DNA of 64,000 bases from Aromatoleum toluclasticum ATCC 700605 (lineage in GTDB: Bacteria > Pseudomonadota > Gammaproteobacteria > Burkholderiales > Rhodocyclaceae), in contig NZ_KB899501.1 of assembly GCF_000378245.1 (NCBI RefSeq), positions 123,458 through 187,457 of the forward strand, written 5' to 3'. The notes under the pieces are model-generated. The model had not been told where the DNA came from and searched no databases. It was given only the letters and a program-made list of their open reading frames with translations. The position numbers were made by a program, and so were the translations under genes. Each line of letters begins with the position of its first letter. The stretch's first letter is position 1. This document shows positions 52,001 to 60,132 of this stretch, one piece after another.

Positions 52001-52514
52001 CGACATCGGCGCGCCGCTGTCGCGCACGTACCCTGCGGCCGGCACCTATGTGTCCAGCGCCCTGTTGTTCGGGGATATGCAGGCGCTGGTGACGAACCTC
52101 TACGACCAGCAAACGTGGTCCGGGGAATGGTCGGATGCACTCATCGGGAGCCAGGCGGCGGCGCAGTACGACGACATCAACTACCCGATCGAGGTACTCA
52201 ACCGCTCCGCGGTCACCGAACGCTGGCGCATCAATTTCACCAGCACGACGGCGTACCAGGTCGTCGGCGAAAACGTCGGCGTGATCGCGACCGGCACTAC
52301 ATTGGACGATTGCTCGCCCATCAACCCCGTGACCGGCGAGGCGTATTTCGTATTGCGCGCTGCCGGCTGGGGAAGCGGATGGTCCGCCGGTAACCAGCTG
52401 CGGTTCAACACGGTCGGTGCTTCCGGTCCGGTCTGGATCGCTCGCACCATCCTCGCTGGCGCCTCACTCGCCGGCGACTCGTTCGATATCGAAGCCCGCG
52501 GCGACGTGGATTGA
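49023..52514 (+). CDS. Large tail-tip protein with repeated beta modules, 1163 aa
   Basis: The N-terminal 210 residues are a conserved phage domain (SRVDSVYGRVNLRKIYVAVR, then GAHAIITDPPNNERISC). The rest repeats a unit with consensus G-T-V/I-x-Y-x-T-G-x-V-x-V/L, for example GTVNYLTGEILVS, GSVDYVTGAVVVT, GTINYATGDVVLDF and GTFNPATGVVTLTG, at least six times. It probably forms part of the tip or baseplate in place of a lambda-type gpJ. Not a recognised enzyme. Confidence 0.75.
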   Translation: MTITAADIQLLESERMRDTADGGGRQTGNIIPSGLAGNIFPKVSRVDSVYGRVNLRKIYVAVRTATLDMYAGAHAIITDPPNNERISCCLFSTGSAFDQRTEARNRIESYVVAGPLARMRLYGDQLIGQKAISTYQREEESLPDVGDVLLLSVEAAGFAAAEQYVRITDVTHEVRTFTDGIGDYVRRVLSLKIGAPLTQTFKGAEPTRLSTDASPTKVRVTQVADASKYYGIQPLAEQAVAGALSLRLASVYAPLVPSTQRETAVSLAAPAGSSRVARAGAVEVSRSGIAIGTTETAIRIGSPIAPGTVRIENSPGANPSGVDDGLGNIVVPDNAPVQGSTTLGIVGTVNYLTGEILVSTGGAWTAGSAQVLFVPGAEVSGPAHTRRVPISLSNRGAVFSESLIPLPAPGTLVVEYRALGRWYRLRDDGTGLLVANQVSEGTGSVDYVTGAVVVTLGALPDVDSSVVFTWGSTAHYTIRSGATTDAGTALRLEYALAHAPVVPGSLTISYPVGGVSRNATDSGANGAIFGAGVSGTINYATGDVVLDFTALPDRAANLSNAYTWRNGLDLMSGSAATIVAGQFTVPGDAPFRSGGSMLFQASTTRGAISLSGYITSGGQVRVKNGGALLDIWRIAWADQPVGTFNPATGVVTLTGTISVSIAIWSDLVKQWDGTPEQVGISGVSGIEVERDTTSFDPNAVTGEAVAVGTVGLLLDLTNTVADPVLSGSVMFSVAGKIYVDRNGTLYADISTATGSGTAAGSIDYDSGRCTLTFWADNTDLNRSVQSCLTTYGEWTATKAYFRTAGSPIRPASFYVQAATPGGTLISATADQNGVVSGSGITGTVEQTMGVASVDFGQDVMPGSIRYNCVVLANLPLDANILGLDPVRLPSDGRVPIYRPGDVVVIHNTQETALPNPVVAGQTYNVGRTGLATLALKDASGASVASNRYAVDPAAGTVTIAADWTGAGVTQPLSAVHRVEDMSLLADVQINGQIDIGAPLSRTYPAAGTYVSSALLFGDMQALVTNLYDQQTWSGEWSDALIGSQAAAQYDDINYPIEVLNRSAVTERWRINFTSTTAYQVVGENVGVIATGTTLDDCSPINPVTGEAYFVLRAAGWGSGWSAGNQLRFNTVGASGPVWIARTILAGASLAGDSFDIEARGDVD

Positions 52515-52530
52515 TTTTCAGGAGATTTGA

Positions 52531-52932
52531 ATGCCCGCACCCGCTGAAGCAACCTATGACGTCGGCTCGCTGATTGCCGCGCACACCGCCTTCCGCGACC
52601 TGATCGACAGTCACGCAACGCTGCCGGGGACGATCAAGTGTCGCGCCGCATCTGACGTGCTGCTCGGCACCGCCACGCTCGCCGACCCGTGCGGGACCGT
52701 GAATGGCAGCACGGGGCAACTGACGTTCGATGTCGACCCCGTTCTCCGGGATGAATCGGCCGATACAGGGGGCGACATCGCCTATGTCGAGATTTGCGAT
52801 GGGGACGGTGTCGTGCGTCTGGCGCTGCCGGCACAGGCCGGGACGACGCCCGTATCAGGGAAAGCAGTGTTCAATACGCTGACGGTTGCGGCCGGTGGGC
52901 CGATCGAAATTACCAGCGTGACGATCGGGTGA
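52531..52932 (+). CDS. Phage tail-region protein, 133 aa
   Basis: Beta-rich (DVLLGTATLADPCGTVNGST, VRLALPAQAGTTPVSGKAVF). ATG at 52531 with AGGAG upstream. Structural role inferred from its position in the tail cluster. Confidence 0.68.
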   Translation: MPAPAEATYDVGSLIAAHTAFRDLIDSHATLPGTIKCRAASDVLLGTATLADPCGTVNGSTGQLTFDVDPVLRDESADTGGDIAYVEICDGDGVVRLALPAQAGTTPVSGKAVFNTLTVAAGGPIEITSVTIG

Positions 52933-52936
52933 TGCG

Positions 52937-54079
52937 ATGACAGTGCGCACCTTCCGTTGGGACGATGCGGGCGCCCCGGCGCTTAGTCACGCAGCAGGAG
53001 CGATCCCCGCGCTCCTGAAAGCCTGTCTCGTAAACGGGTACAACAGTCAGACGGTCACGAGTGTGACCCGCTCCGGCGCCGTCGCCACCGTCCAGAAGAC
53101 GGCTCACGGATTTCGCAACGGAGCGCGCATCGTGCATGCGGGCGCGATTGAGCCGGAGTACAACGTCGATGCGGCGATCACCGTAGTCGACGCCAATACC
53201 TACACATATCCGGTATCCGGAACGCCCGCCACCCCTGCGACCGGGACGATCACGGCGAAGGTCGCTGCGGCTGGTTGGTCGAACCCGTTCAGTGGCACCA
53301 ACGTCGAGGTGTTCCGCAATGGGGCGGGCAGTACGCAGCTCAATCTGCGGGTGGCGCAGACGGCCACCGGCGCGGCCCGTGTCGTCGGCTATGAAACGAT
53401 GTCCGACGTCAACACGGGAACCAATGCGTTCCCGACGGAGGCGCAGATCGCGGGCGGGCTATATCTCGTCGGAAGCTCGACCCTCGACTCCACCGCGCGG
53501 CCGTGGCTCATCGTGGCAGACGAGAAGCGATGTTACCTGTGGGTCGGAGCATCGCTGACGACGGCTCAAGGCTTCGGGTCTACGACCAATCAGCCGATGT
53601 ATTTCTTTGGGGATATCCTGACCAACAAGGTCGGAGATTTGTACCACTACAAGATCATTGCCGGCGCCACGGCGGCGACAAACGGCGTGAGCTTCGGTGC
53701 GGTGACCACCAACCTGAGCAGTACATCCGGAGGGCACTACGTTGCGCGCAACTATGCCCAGACAGCCGGTGCGGTGCCGTCCGCGCACTCCACGAATGGC
53801 TCGCTCAGCAGCGGCGGTGCGACGATGGGGACGTCCGGTGTCACGTACCCCGACCCGGTCACCGGTGGGATGACGCTTGCGGATGTGTACGCAACAGAGT
53901 CGAGCATAGTCCGAGGGCGGATGCCAGGCCTCTGGGCCCCGTTGCACAACCTGCCGGGGAATCCGGGCGACACGTTCTCAGGTCGTGGAGCGATGGCCGG
54001 GAAGACCTTCATCCTGCTTGACGCGGGCAATGGCGGCACGCGGTCGCGCGTGGCGCTTGAGACCTCCGATACGTGGTGA
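52937..54079 (+). CDS. Phage tail/baseplate protein, 380 aa
   Basis: Beta-rich protein of a type common in tail clusters of proteobacterial phages: MTVRTFRWDDAGAPALSHAA, PALLKACLVNGYNSQTVTSV, TAHGFRNGARIVHAGAIEPE. The C-terminal part (RGRMPGLWAPLHNLPGNPGD) is also typical. It may contact the host surface, but no sugar-binding domain is certain. Confidence 0.72.
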   Translation: MTVRTFRWDDAGAPALSHAAGAIPALLKACLVNGYNSQTVTSVTRSGAVATVQKTAHGFRNGARIVHAGAIEPEYNVDAAITVVDANTYTYPVSGTPATPATGTITAKVAAAGWSNPFSGTNVEVFRNGAGSTQLNLRVAQTATGAARVVGYETMSDVNTGTNAFPTEAQIAGGLYLVGSSTLDSTARPWLIVADEKRCYLWVGASLTTAQGFGSTTNQPMYFFGDILTNKVGDLYHYKIIAGATAATNGVSFGAVTTNLSSTSGGHYVARNYAQTAGAVPSAHSTNGSLSSGGATMGTSGVTYPDPVTGGMTLADVYATESSIVRGRMPGLWAPLHNLPGNPGDTFSGRGAMAGKTFILLDAGNGGTRSRVALETSDTW

Positions 54080-54082
54080 CCT

Positions 54083-54379
54083 ATGGCTGATCTTGGTGCT
54101 ATCGGAGATCGCATTTCGCAGCTCTATGCCCATCCTGCGTTAGGGTTCTCCGGGACCGTGCTGTCTGATGCAGGCGCGGGAGTGTCGCGGACGGTGCGCG
54201 CCTATGACCGTTCGTCAGGCGCGCTGGTGAGGGAAATTGCGAGCCATCCGACTACCGGTGCGTGGGCGTTCGCGACGACTGTTCAATATGAGCAGAACCA
54301 GCACCAGATTGTATTTCTCGATGACGACGCCGGGACCCAGTACAACGACATTATCTACAGCCGGGTGATGCCCGGATGA
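54083..54379 (+). CDS. Small Ig-like tail protein, 98 aa
   Basis: One carboxypeptidase-regulatory/Ig-like unit (GFSGTVLSDAGAGVSRTVRA then ATTVQYEQNQHQIVFLDDD). Its stop overlaps the next ATG. Confidence 0.66.
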   Translation: MADLGAIGDRISQLYAHPALGFSGTVLSDAGAGVSRTVRAYDRSSGALVREIASHPTTGAWAFATTVQYEQNQHQIVFLDDDAGTQYNDIIYSRVMPG

Positions 54380-54996
54380 GCTACACCCCCCCCGCCTACA
54401 ACGCCGTAAACGCCACATGGTCCGGAGCGCAGGCATATTCCGCTCCGTCATCCACGGCGTTGAATGCATCGTGGGTACCGACGACGGCGTCCGGGCAGAT
54501 TGCTGTCCCCGGGCCTTTGGGGGATGTGCGTGTGACCGGGTTCTCTGGCGAGCTGCCCGATGGGCAGGTGTCTGCGCCGAGCCCGCTGGGTACGCCGACT
54601 CTGCGCGGTGCGCGAGTCGAGATGGGGAAACTGTCTGCGGCGTCTCTGTTGGGCGTGCCGTCTGCGATCGGGCGCGTGATTGTCTCGGCTCGGATTTCCG
54701 TCCCGTCGCCGCTCTCGGTCACAAAAGTTGTCGGAACCGTCGTCCGCTACGAACTGCGCGGCGAAGTCCGCGACCAGGGCGTGCTCGTGAATCGTCGCGT
54801 GCGCGCCTACCGCCGCAGCGACGGTGCCTTCATTGCCGAGGCCGACACTGTCGCCGGCCTGTTCGCACTGCCGGTCGGCTTCGCCTCTGCCGAGTATTAC
54901 CTCGTACCGATCAACCTGGACCCCGCTGCCACCGATTACACGCCACCCTGCGCGAATCGCGTGACCTCGGTGCTGGCAATGGATGTGGCAGCATGA
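54376..54996 (+). CDS. Tail protein with repeated and Ig-like parts, 206 aa
   Basis: The N-terminal half has repeats around Pro-Leu-Gly (VPGPLGDVRVTGF, APSPLGTPTLRGA, AASLLGVPSAIGR). The C-terminal half is an Ig-like unit similar to the 98-aa protein upstream (YELRGEVRDQGVLVNRRVRA). ATGA overlaps on both sides. Confidence 0.68.
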   Translation: MSYTPPAYNAVNATWSGAQAYSAPSSTALNASWVPTTASGQIAVPGPLGDVRVTGFSGELPDGQVSAPSPLGTPTLRGARVEMGKLSAASLLGVPSAIGRVIVSARISVPSPLSVTKVVGTVVRYELRGEVRDQGVLVNRRVRAYRRSDGAFIAEADTVAGLFALPVGFASAEYYLVPINLDPAATDYTPPCANRVTSVLAMDVAA

Positions 54997-56660
54997 GCGC
55001 CCAGCCCGGCGGCGCCATCGTTCTCGCGTACCGGTCGCAGCCTGCACAGGCGCAGCTGGGCGGCGCGATCTCGCTCGACACCGTTCCGGTTGCAACCGCC
55101 GGGGGCGCGATCCGCACTGGCTGCGTTGCGCCGTGGGCGGCATCGCGGGCATCGGGCAGCAGGACGGAGGCACCGTTCTCGGTGACCGCTCCGCGGGATG
55201 CGTCGGCTGTGGCCCCGTGGGCAGTTGCAGCGCCCTTGCAGGCTGCGAGCAGTCAGCCGTGGGTCGTGGCATCGAAAGCAGACGAGGGGGCGTCTGCGCC
55301 GTGGGGCGAGTACGCGTCGAGGCCGACGGCTCCGGCGGTAGTGCCGTGGGGTGTGGCGTCTCAGGCCGATCACGCCGCTGTCGCGCCCTGGGGGAGCTAT
55401 TCCGGCCGCGCCGCGGCGAGCGCCTCGCCCAGCTGGCGCACCGCCTACAAAGCCGACGACTCGGTCATCGTCCCCTGGGGCCGCTACCAGCCCGCAGCCC
55501 GCGACGTGGTCGCCGTCGTCAATCCCGCGCATCCGCGCAATCCGCGTTGGAATCTCCCATGGGTGCGCTACTCGCGCATCCTCGATCCCGGCTACGGCGT
55601 CGTCACGCCCGACGGCACGCCGCCGACCGATCCCGCCGGCACGGTCATCGTTCCCGTACAGGAGTTCTATTTCGTGCTCAACGAATTCACGCTCGCCCGC
55701 GCCGACACCGCCGAGCCGGTCGAAGTCTCGGATTTCTCCGCCTCGATCGACACCGACAGCTGGTGCTGGGGCTGGTCTGCGACCTTGTCCGCCGACCAGA
55801 TGGACCTCGTCCGTTCGCCCACGCTCGGCGAGCACGTCGAGCTGGTCGCCAGCATCAACGGCACACCGCTGCGCCTGGTGGTCGAGCGCATGGGCCGCGA
55901 TCGCCGCTTCGCCAACGCGACGCTCAAGATCAGCGGACGCGGCCGCGCGGCCTGGCTCGCCGATCCGCATTCGCCCGTGGGCTCGCGCTACAACACCGAG
56001 GCGCGCACCGCGCAGCAGCTCCTGGCCGATGCGCTCGCGGTCAACGGCGTATCCATCGGCTGGTCGATCGACTGGCGCATCACCGATTGGCTGGTGCCCG
56101 CCGGCGCGTGGAGCCACACGGGCACCTACATGGACGCCGCCACCCGCATCTCCGAGGCCGGCGGCGCCTACGTCCAGGCTCACAACACCGACCAAACGCT
56201 CATCGTCCTGCCGCGCTACCCCGCCGCCCCGTGGAGCTGGGGCACGCTCACGCCCGACATCGAGATCCCCGAGGACGTGTGCGAGGTCGAGTCGATCGAA
56301 TGGCAGGACAAGCCCGACTACAACGCGATCTGGGTCAGTGGCGGCACCGGCGGCCGGCGCGATCGCATCCGCCGCACCGGCTTCGCTGCCGATCGCCCGG
56401 CCCCGACCATCGTCGACGAGCTCGCGACCGCGCCCGAGATGACCCGGCAGCGCGGTACCGCCGCCCTAGGCGACACCGGCAGGCAGGCCCACATCACCCT
56501 TCGCCTGCCTGTGCTGCCCGAGACCGGAATCATCCAGCCCGGAAAGCTCGTGCGCTACGCCGAGAACGGGAATTCCCGCATTGGCCTCTCTCGCTCGGTG
56601 CAGATCGAGCAGCGCTTCCCGACGCTGTGGCAATCCATCCGCCTGGAGACGCACGAATGA
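54993..56660 (+). CDS. Large tail-tip structural protein, 555 aa
   Basis: The N-terminus has imperfect repeats with APWG/VPWG (residues about 40-170). The C-terminal 350 residues look like a tail hub domain (NEFTLARADTAEPVEVSDFS, GEHVELVASINGTPLRLVVE, RYNTEARTAQQLLADALAVN, PGKLVRYAENGNSRIGLSRS), similar in style to gpJ/gp27-like hub proteins. It is the likely central tail-tip component. ATGA overlaps at both ends. Confidence 0.75.
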   Translation: MSAQPGGAIVLAYRSQPAQAQLGGAISLDTVPVATAGGAIRTGCVAPWAASRASGSRTEAPFSVTAPRDASAVAPWAVAAPLQAASSQPWVVASKADEGASAPWGEYASRPTAPAVVPWGVASQADHAAVAPWGSYSGRAAASASPSWRTAYKADDSVIVPWGRYQPAARDVVAVVNPAHPRNPRWNLPWVRYSRILDPGYGVVTPDGTPPTDPAGTVIVPVQEFYFVLNEFTLARADTAEPVEVSDFSASIDTDSWCWGWSATLSADQMDLVRSPTLGEHVELVASINGTPLRLVVERMGRDRRFANATLKISGRGRAAWLADPHSPVGSRYNTEARTAQQLLADALAVNGVSIGWSIDWRITDWLVPAGAWSHTGTYMDAATRISEAGGAYVQAHNTDQTLIVLPRYPAAPWSWGTLTPDIEIPEDVCEVESIEWQDKPDYNAIWVSGGTGGRRDRIRRTGFAADRPAPTIVDELATAPEMTRQRGTAALGDTGRQAHITLRLPVLPETGIIQPGKLVRYAENGNSRIGLSRSVQIEQRFPTLWQSIRLETHE

Positions 56661-56875
56661 ACCCGTACAAGCGCCTGATTGCGATGCTCCCCGGGTCACC
56701 GCTCGACGCGGGGCAGGTGACGGCAGTCACCACTGCCGGCGTCACCGTTCAGCTGGTCGACGGCGCCACGATCCACGCCCGTGGCGAGGCCGTGGTGGGC
56801 GATCACGTGTATGTGCGCGACGGGGTGATCGAGGGCCCGGCGCCCGCGCTCACTGGGGTAGATCAGGAAATTTGA
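56657..56875 (+). CDS. Small tail-tip protein, 72 aa
   Basis: Beta-rich short protein (VTAVTTAGVTVQLVDGATIH then GDHVYVRDGVIEGPAP) resembling a single OB-type fold. Start overlaps the tail hub gene (ATGA). Confidence 0.68.
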   Translation: MNPYKRLIAMLPGSPLDAGQVTAVTTAGVTVQLVDGATIHARGEAVVGDHVYVRDGVIEGPAPALTGVDQEI

Positions 56876-56889
56876 CATAGGAGCCACGA

Positions 56890-57264
56890 GTGCCTGACCG
56901 CGAAGTGCCGATTCAATGGGATGGCGGCGAGCGCCGCCGGACGAGCCCTTACACCATGCGCGAGCTCGAAGAGCATATCGACGAGCGGATCCGTCTGCGC
57001 CTGGCTGACCACGCGGCCGACGAAGGGCGGCGCATGGATGGGAAGTTCGACGAGCTAAAGACCCTGCTGGCGTCGGCATTCCCCGGCGGCGATCCGCTCG
57101 AGCACAAGCGCTATCACGACGAGGTCATCGAATGGATGCAGGAGCGGCGCGCCCTGTGGATTTCGATCCGCGAAAAGACCATCACCGGCCTGCTGTGGGC
57201 GCTGCTCGTCGGGATGGGTGGCGCGATCTGGCATGCGATAAAGACCAAGATTTTGGGAGGTTGA
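56890..57264 (+). CDS. Holin-like/lysis-region membrane protein, 124 aa
   Basis: Hydrophilic, charged N-terminus with a coiled coil, then one C-terminal membrane helix (TITGLLWALLVGMGGAIWHA). GTG start at 56890 with AGGAG upstream. Placed two genes before the endolysin, it is a candidate holin or lysis regulator. Confidence 0.68.
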   Translation: MPDREVPIQWDGGERRRTSPYTMRELEEHIDERIRLRLADHAADEGRRMDGKFDELKTLLASAFPGGDPLEHKRYHDEVIEWMQERRALWISIREKTITGLLWALLVGMGGAIWHAIKTKILGG

Positions 57265-57265
57265 A

Positions 57266-57397
57266 ATGCAAAAACCCGAAGATCCACTTCCCTGCCGCGA
57301 TTTCATCGAAGGCATCGTCGTCGAGGCTGCCGCAGCGTGTCTGTTCTGGATCCTCGCCTTCGTGCTCTCGGGGGCAATCGACCGGGTGGGCGTATGA
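57266..57397 (+). CDS. Small single-helix membrane protein, 43 aa
   Basis: Short hydrophilic start, then a hydrophobic helix (VVEAAAACLFWILAFVLSGA). ATG at 57266; its stop overlaps the endolysin ATG. Size and place suit a pinholin or holin partner; not proven. Confidence 0.68.
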   Translation: MQKPEDPLPCRDFIEGIVVEAAAACLFWILAFVLSGAIDRVGV

Positions 57398-57930
57398 CGC
57401 TCGTCACGCCGGATCAGCTCGTCGCCCTGTACGGCTGCCCGTTTGTCCGCGCGGCCAACTTCGCGCCGCATCTCAACCAAGCGATGTGGGAAGCCGGCAT
57501 CGTCACGCCCGAGCGCATTCGGGCGTTCCTCGCGCAGATCGGCCACGAATCGGCCCGCCTGATCCACGTGCGCGAGATCTGGGGCCCGACCCCTGCACAG
57601 CGCCGCTACGAGGGCAGGGCGGACCTCGGAAACACGGAGCCGGGCGACGGTCGCCGATTCATGGGTCGCGGCCTCATCCAGATCACCGGTCGCGCCAACT
57701 ACCGCGATGCTGCCGAGGCGCTCGGCGAGGACTTCCTCGCTTACCCGGCGCTGCTCGAGACGCCGAAATGGGCGAGCCTGTCCGCCGGCTGGTTCTGGAG
57801 CTCCCGCGGACTCAACGCACTGGCCGATGAAGGCGAGTTCGACGGCATCACGCGCCGCATCAATGGCGGGCAGACCGGCCGCGCCGACCGTATCGCATTA
57901 CATCAAGCAGCTCAGGAGGTGATCGCATGA
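57394..57930 (+). CDS. Endolysin, glycoside hydrolase family 19
   Basis: 178-aa muramidase/chitinase-like lysin: FLAQIGHESARLIHVREIWG contains the first catalytic Glu, and GRRFMGRGLIQITGRANYRD and FDGITRRINGGQTGRADR are GH19 landmarks. No signal peptide, so it depends on a holin. ATGA overlaps at both ends. Confidence 0.93.
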   Translation: MTLVTPDQLVALYGCPFVRAANFAPHLNQAMWEAGIVTPERIRAFLAQIGHESARLIHVREIWGPTPAQRRYEGRADLGNTEPGDGRRFMGRGLIQITGRANYRDAAEALGEDFLAYPALLETPKWASLSAGWFWSSRGLNALADEGEFDGITRRINGGQTGRADRIALHQAAQEVIA

Positions 57931-58100
57931 CCGCAACCCAGCCTGCAGTGGAGCGCATCAACAACGTGGTGCCGATTCAACGTGCCGTCTCGATTCGACA
58001 GTGCAGACGTGTGCACACCCTCGAGGAGCTGTTCGTCGCGAATGTCCGCCTGTCGTGCGCAATCTGGCGCGACTGGAATCGGTTCTGGTGGGGGGCGTGA
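57927..58100 (+). CDS. Small lysis-region protein, 57 aa
   Basis: Short basic protein ending in an aromatic segment (SCAIWRDWNRFWWGA). ATG at 57927 overlaps the endolysin stop and its stop overlaps the next ATG (TGATG). No signal peptide or lipobox, so it is not an obvious spanin. Confidence 0.6.
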   Translation: MTATQPAVERINNVVPIQRAVSIRQCRRVHTLEELFVANVRLSCAIWRDWNRFWWGA

Positions 58101-58504
58101 TGTTCCGTACTCAACTTGTCGCGCGCGATGGGGGAGAGGAGTACAAATGGCGCCTCGAGCTGCCCTTGGTGTGGGAAGAGGACAACGATGCGATCGTTGT
58201 CCCCGCCGGATTCATCACCGACCTGGCGAGCATTCCGCAGATCTTGCAGAACGTAATCCCCGTGAATGGCCGGCACCGTGCCGCGGCCGTCCTGCACGAC
58301 TACCTGTTCGTCACGCAGGAGCGCACGCGCCGCGAGACGGATGCGCTGTTCCTGCGCGCGATGGTCGCATCGGGCGTCCCGTCCGTGCAGCGCTATGCCA
58401 TGTACGCCGCGGTTCGCCTCGGCGGCTGGCTGCCGTGGAGGCACAACGCGCAGCAGCGCCAGCACAACCGCGCCGCCTTCCTCGCGTCCTACGGGCTCGC
58501 CTGA
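58100..58504 (+). CDS. DUF1353 phage protein
   Basis: 134-aa member of a family common near phage lysis genes: VVPAGFITDLASIPQILQNV, AAAVLHDYLFVTQERTRRET and FLRAMVASGVPSVQRYAMYA. Function is unknown. It converges with the integrase, and the two genes overlap by 16 bases. Confidence 0.88.
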   Translation: MFRTQLVARDGGEEYKWRLELPLVWEEDNDAIVVPAGFITDLASIPQILQNVIPVNGRHRAAAVLHDYLFVTQERTRRETDALFLRAMVASGVPSVQRYAMYAAVRLGGWLPWRHNAQQRQHNRAAFLASYGLA

Positions 58505-60117
58505 TGCGCTGACGCCTCCCATCCCGCGCGCCAGTCGCCTGTTTTCCGATCCACCCGCAGCGCGCGGGCAGTGCCGCCTTTCGCGACCAGCAACAGATCG
58601 AGCGTTCGCCCGTCGTGCTCGTCCGGTTGCGCTCCGCGGTGATACAGCACGATCCGCGAGAACGTATCCGCAACCAACTGCCGTGCCTTTAGCCGCGCGC
58701 CCTCGTCGAGCGCCAGCGCCCCGTCGACGATCTCCGCCCACGCCTCCGCGAGCGCCGGGGTATCGCGGCGTGCGATCAGCGCCAGTTCGCGTTCTGCTGC
58801 CTCGATCTCTGCCTGCTCTGTCGCCAGTGCCGTTTCCAGTTCCCGCGCCCGCCGCACAAATGCGAGCGGCGCAGCATCGGCCGATTCGATCAGCGCCGTT
58901 GTGATGCGATCGATCTGCTGCTCCAACTCCGAGCAGCGCGCACGCCCGGTTGCAATGCGCGCCCGCAGCGGTTGTGCCTGGTCATCGCCCGAGAGTAGCG
59001 CCGTCAGATTGATCTGGTCGGAGCAATACTGAAGGATCGCGCGCTCCACCGGCACGACCGACACCGATCCGCCCGTCACGCACCCGGCCCCGTGCGCATG
59101 CCCCGTGCAAATCAACCGACGGTGCCCGTCCTGTGGCGTGCCGTCGTCCTTTCTGTTTCGCCCCATCAGATTCTGCGCGACGATCGCCTGCCCGCAGTAC
59201 CCGCAGGTCGCGATGTTGAACCCGGTGATGATCCCCGGGATTTCGCCCCGTCCGCGCCGTCGGAACCGCGGCCCGGCGATCGCCTGCAAGTCTGAGAATT
59301 CCTCATCCGAAAGCAGGGCAGGGTAGTAGCCTGCGAGTCGGTATTCCTCGCCGTCGAGCTCGATCGTCTTCACGCCGACCAGGGCGGGCATTCTGAACAT
59401 CCGATAGAGATTCGATGCGATCGTCCCTCCTTCGGTTACCGACAGCCCTCGCGCGGCCAACTCCCGCGCAATCCGAACGCCTCCATTTCCGGAACGAAAA
59501 AGCGACACTGCCAGTCGCATCGCCTCCGCGCGTTCCGGCACGAACTCGAAACGATCTCCAGCCCAGCGCACCCACTGCGGGTCATGCCCGTTGCGGATCA
59601 CTCCGCGGTAAGTGCCTGCGATCCACCCCTCGCACTGCCGCCGGATCGCCGCCCGCACGCGCTTGCTCTTGGTGTCGCTCTCCTCGTGCGCCCGGATCAT
59701 CACCAGCAGCGAATACACGAGGTCCATCGGCTGAGCTTTCAGGCTCGCGCGGTTGTACTCACGCCCGTCGCTCGCCGTCACGACCGTGATTCCAGCGTTG
59801 ATGATCTGAGCGAGCTGCGCCTGCGCCTGGATGGGCTCCGCGCGGCTCAGCCGGTCGAGGCCTTCTACGACGAGCACCGACCCCGCCGCGATGCGCCCCT
59901 CATCGACGGCAACCAGGAACACCCCGAGTGCGCCCGACTTCACGTGTCGCTGGTGATAGGCCGACAGGCCCTCGTCGCGCATGGATAGATTCTCATCCAG
60001 CACCAGTCCGCGCTCCGCTGCCCACCGGCGGGCGTACTCGGTCTGTCGGTCAGCGCTGCTACCGCTCGCCTGTTTCGGATCAGAAAACCGCAGGTAGCTG
60101 TATACTCTCGGGGTCAT
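58489..60117 (-). CDS. Large serine integrase
   Basis: 542-aa site-specific recombinase. The N-terminal resolvase domain has YLRFSDPKQASGSSADRQTE (catalytic Ser at about residue 12) and VLVVEGLDRLSRAEP. The recombinase domain is in the middle (RIARELAARGLSVTEGGTIA). A zinc ribbon follows (CGYCGQAIVAQN with CTGHAHGAGC) and then a coiled coil (CSELEQQIDRITTALIE). It acts at attP and at attB inside rimO; excision needs a partner RDF not identified here. Its start is only about 55 bases from attR. Confidence 0.95.
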   Translation of the reverse strand: MTPRVYSYLRFSDPKQASGSSADRQTEYARRWAAERGLVLDENLSMRDEGLSAYHQRHVKSGALGVFLVAVDEGRIAAGSVLVVEGLDRLSRAEPIQAQAQLAQIINAGITVVTASDGREYNRASLKAQPMDLVYSLLVMIRAHEESDTKSKRVRAAIRRQCEGWIAGTYRGVIRNGHDPQWVRWAGDRFEFVPERAEAMRLAVSLFRSGNGGVRIARELAARGLSVTEGGTIASNLYRMFRMPALVGVKTIELDGEEYRLAGYYPALLSDEEFSDLQAIAGPRFRRRGRGEIPGIITGFNIATCGYCGQAIVAQNLMGRNRKDDGTPQDGHRRLICTGHAHGAGCVTGGSVSVVPVERAILQYCSDQINLTALLSGDDQAQPLRARIATGRARCSELEQQIDRITTALIESADAAPLAFVRRARELETALATEQAEIEAAERELALIARRDTPALAEAWAEIVDGALALDEGARLKARQLVADTFSRIVLYHRGAQPDEHDGRTLDLLLVAKGGTARALRVDRKTGDWRAGWEASAHQASP

Positions 60118-60132
60118 TTCAGTAGGTTCAAG

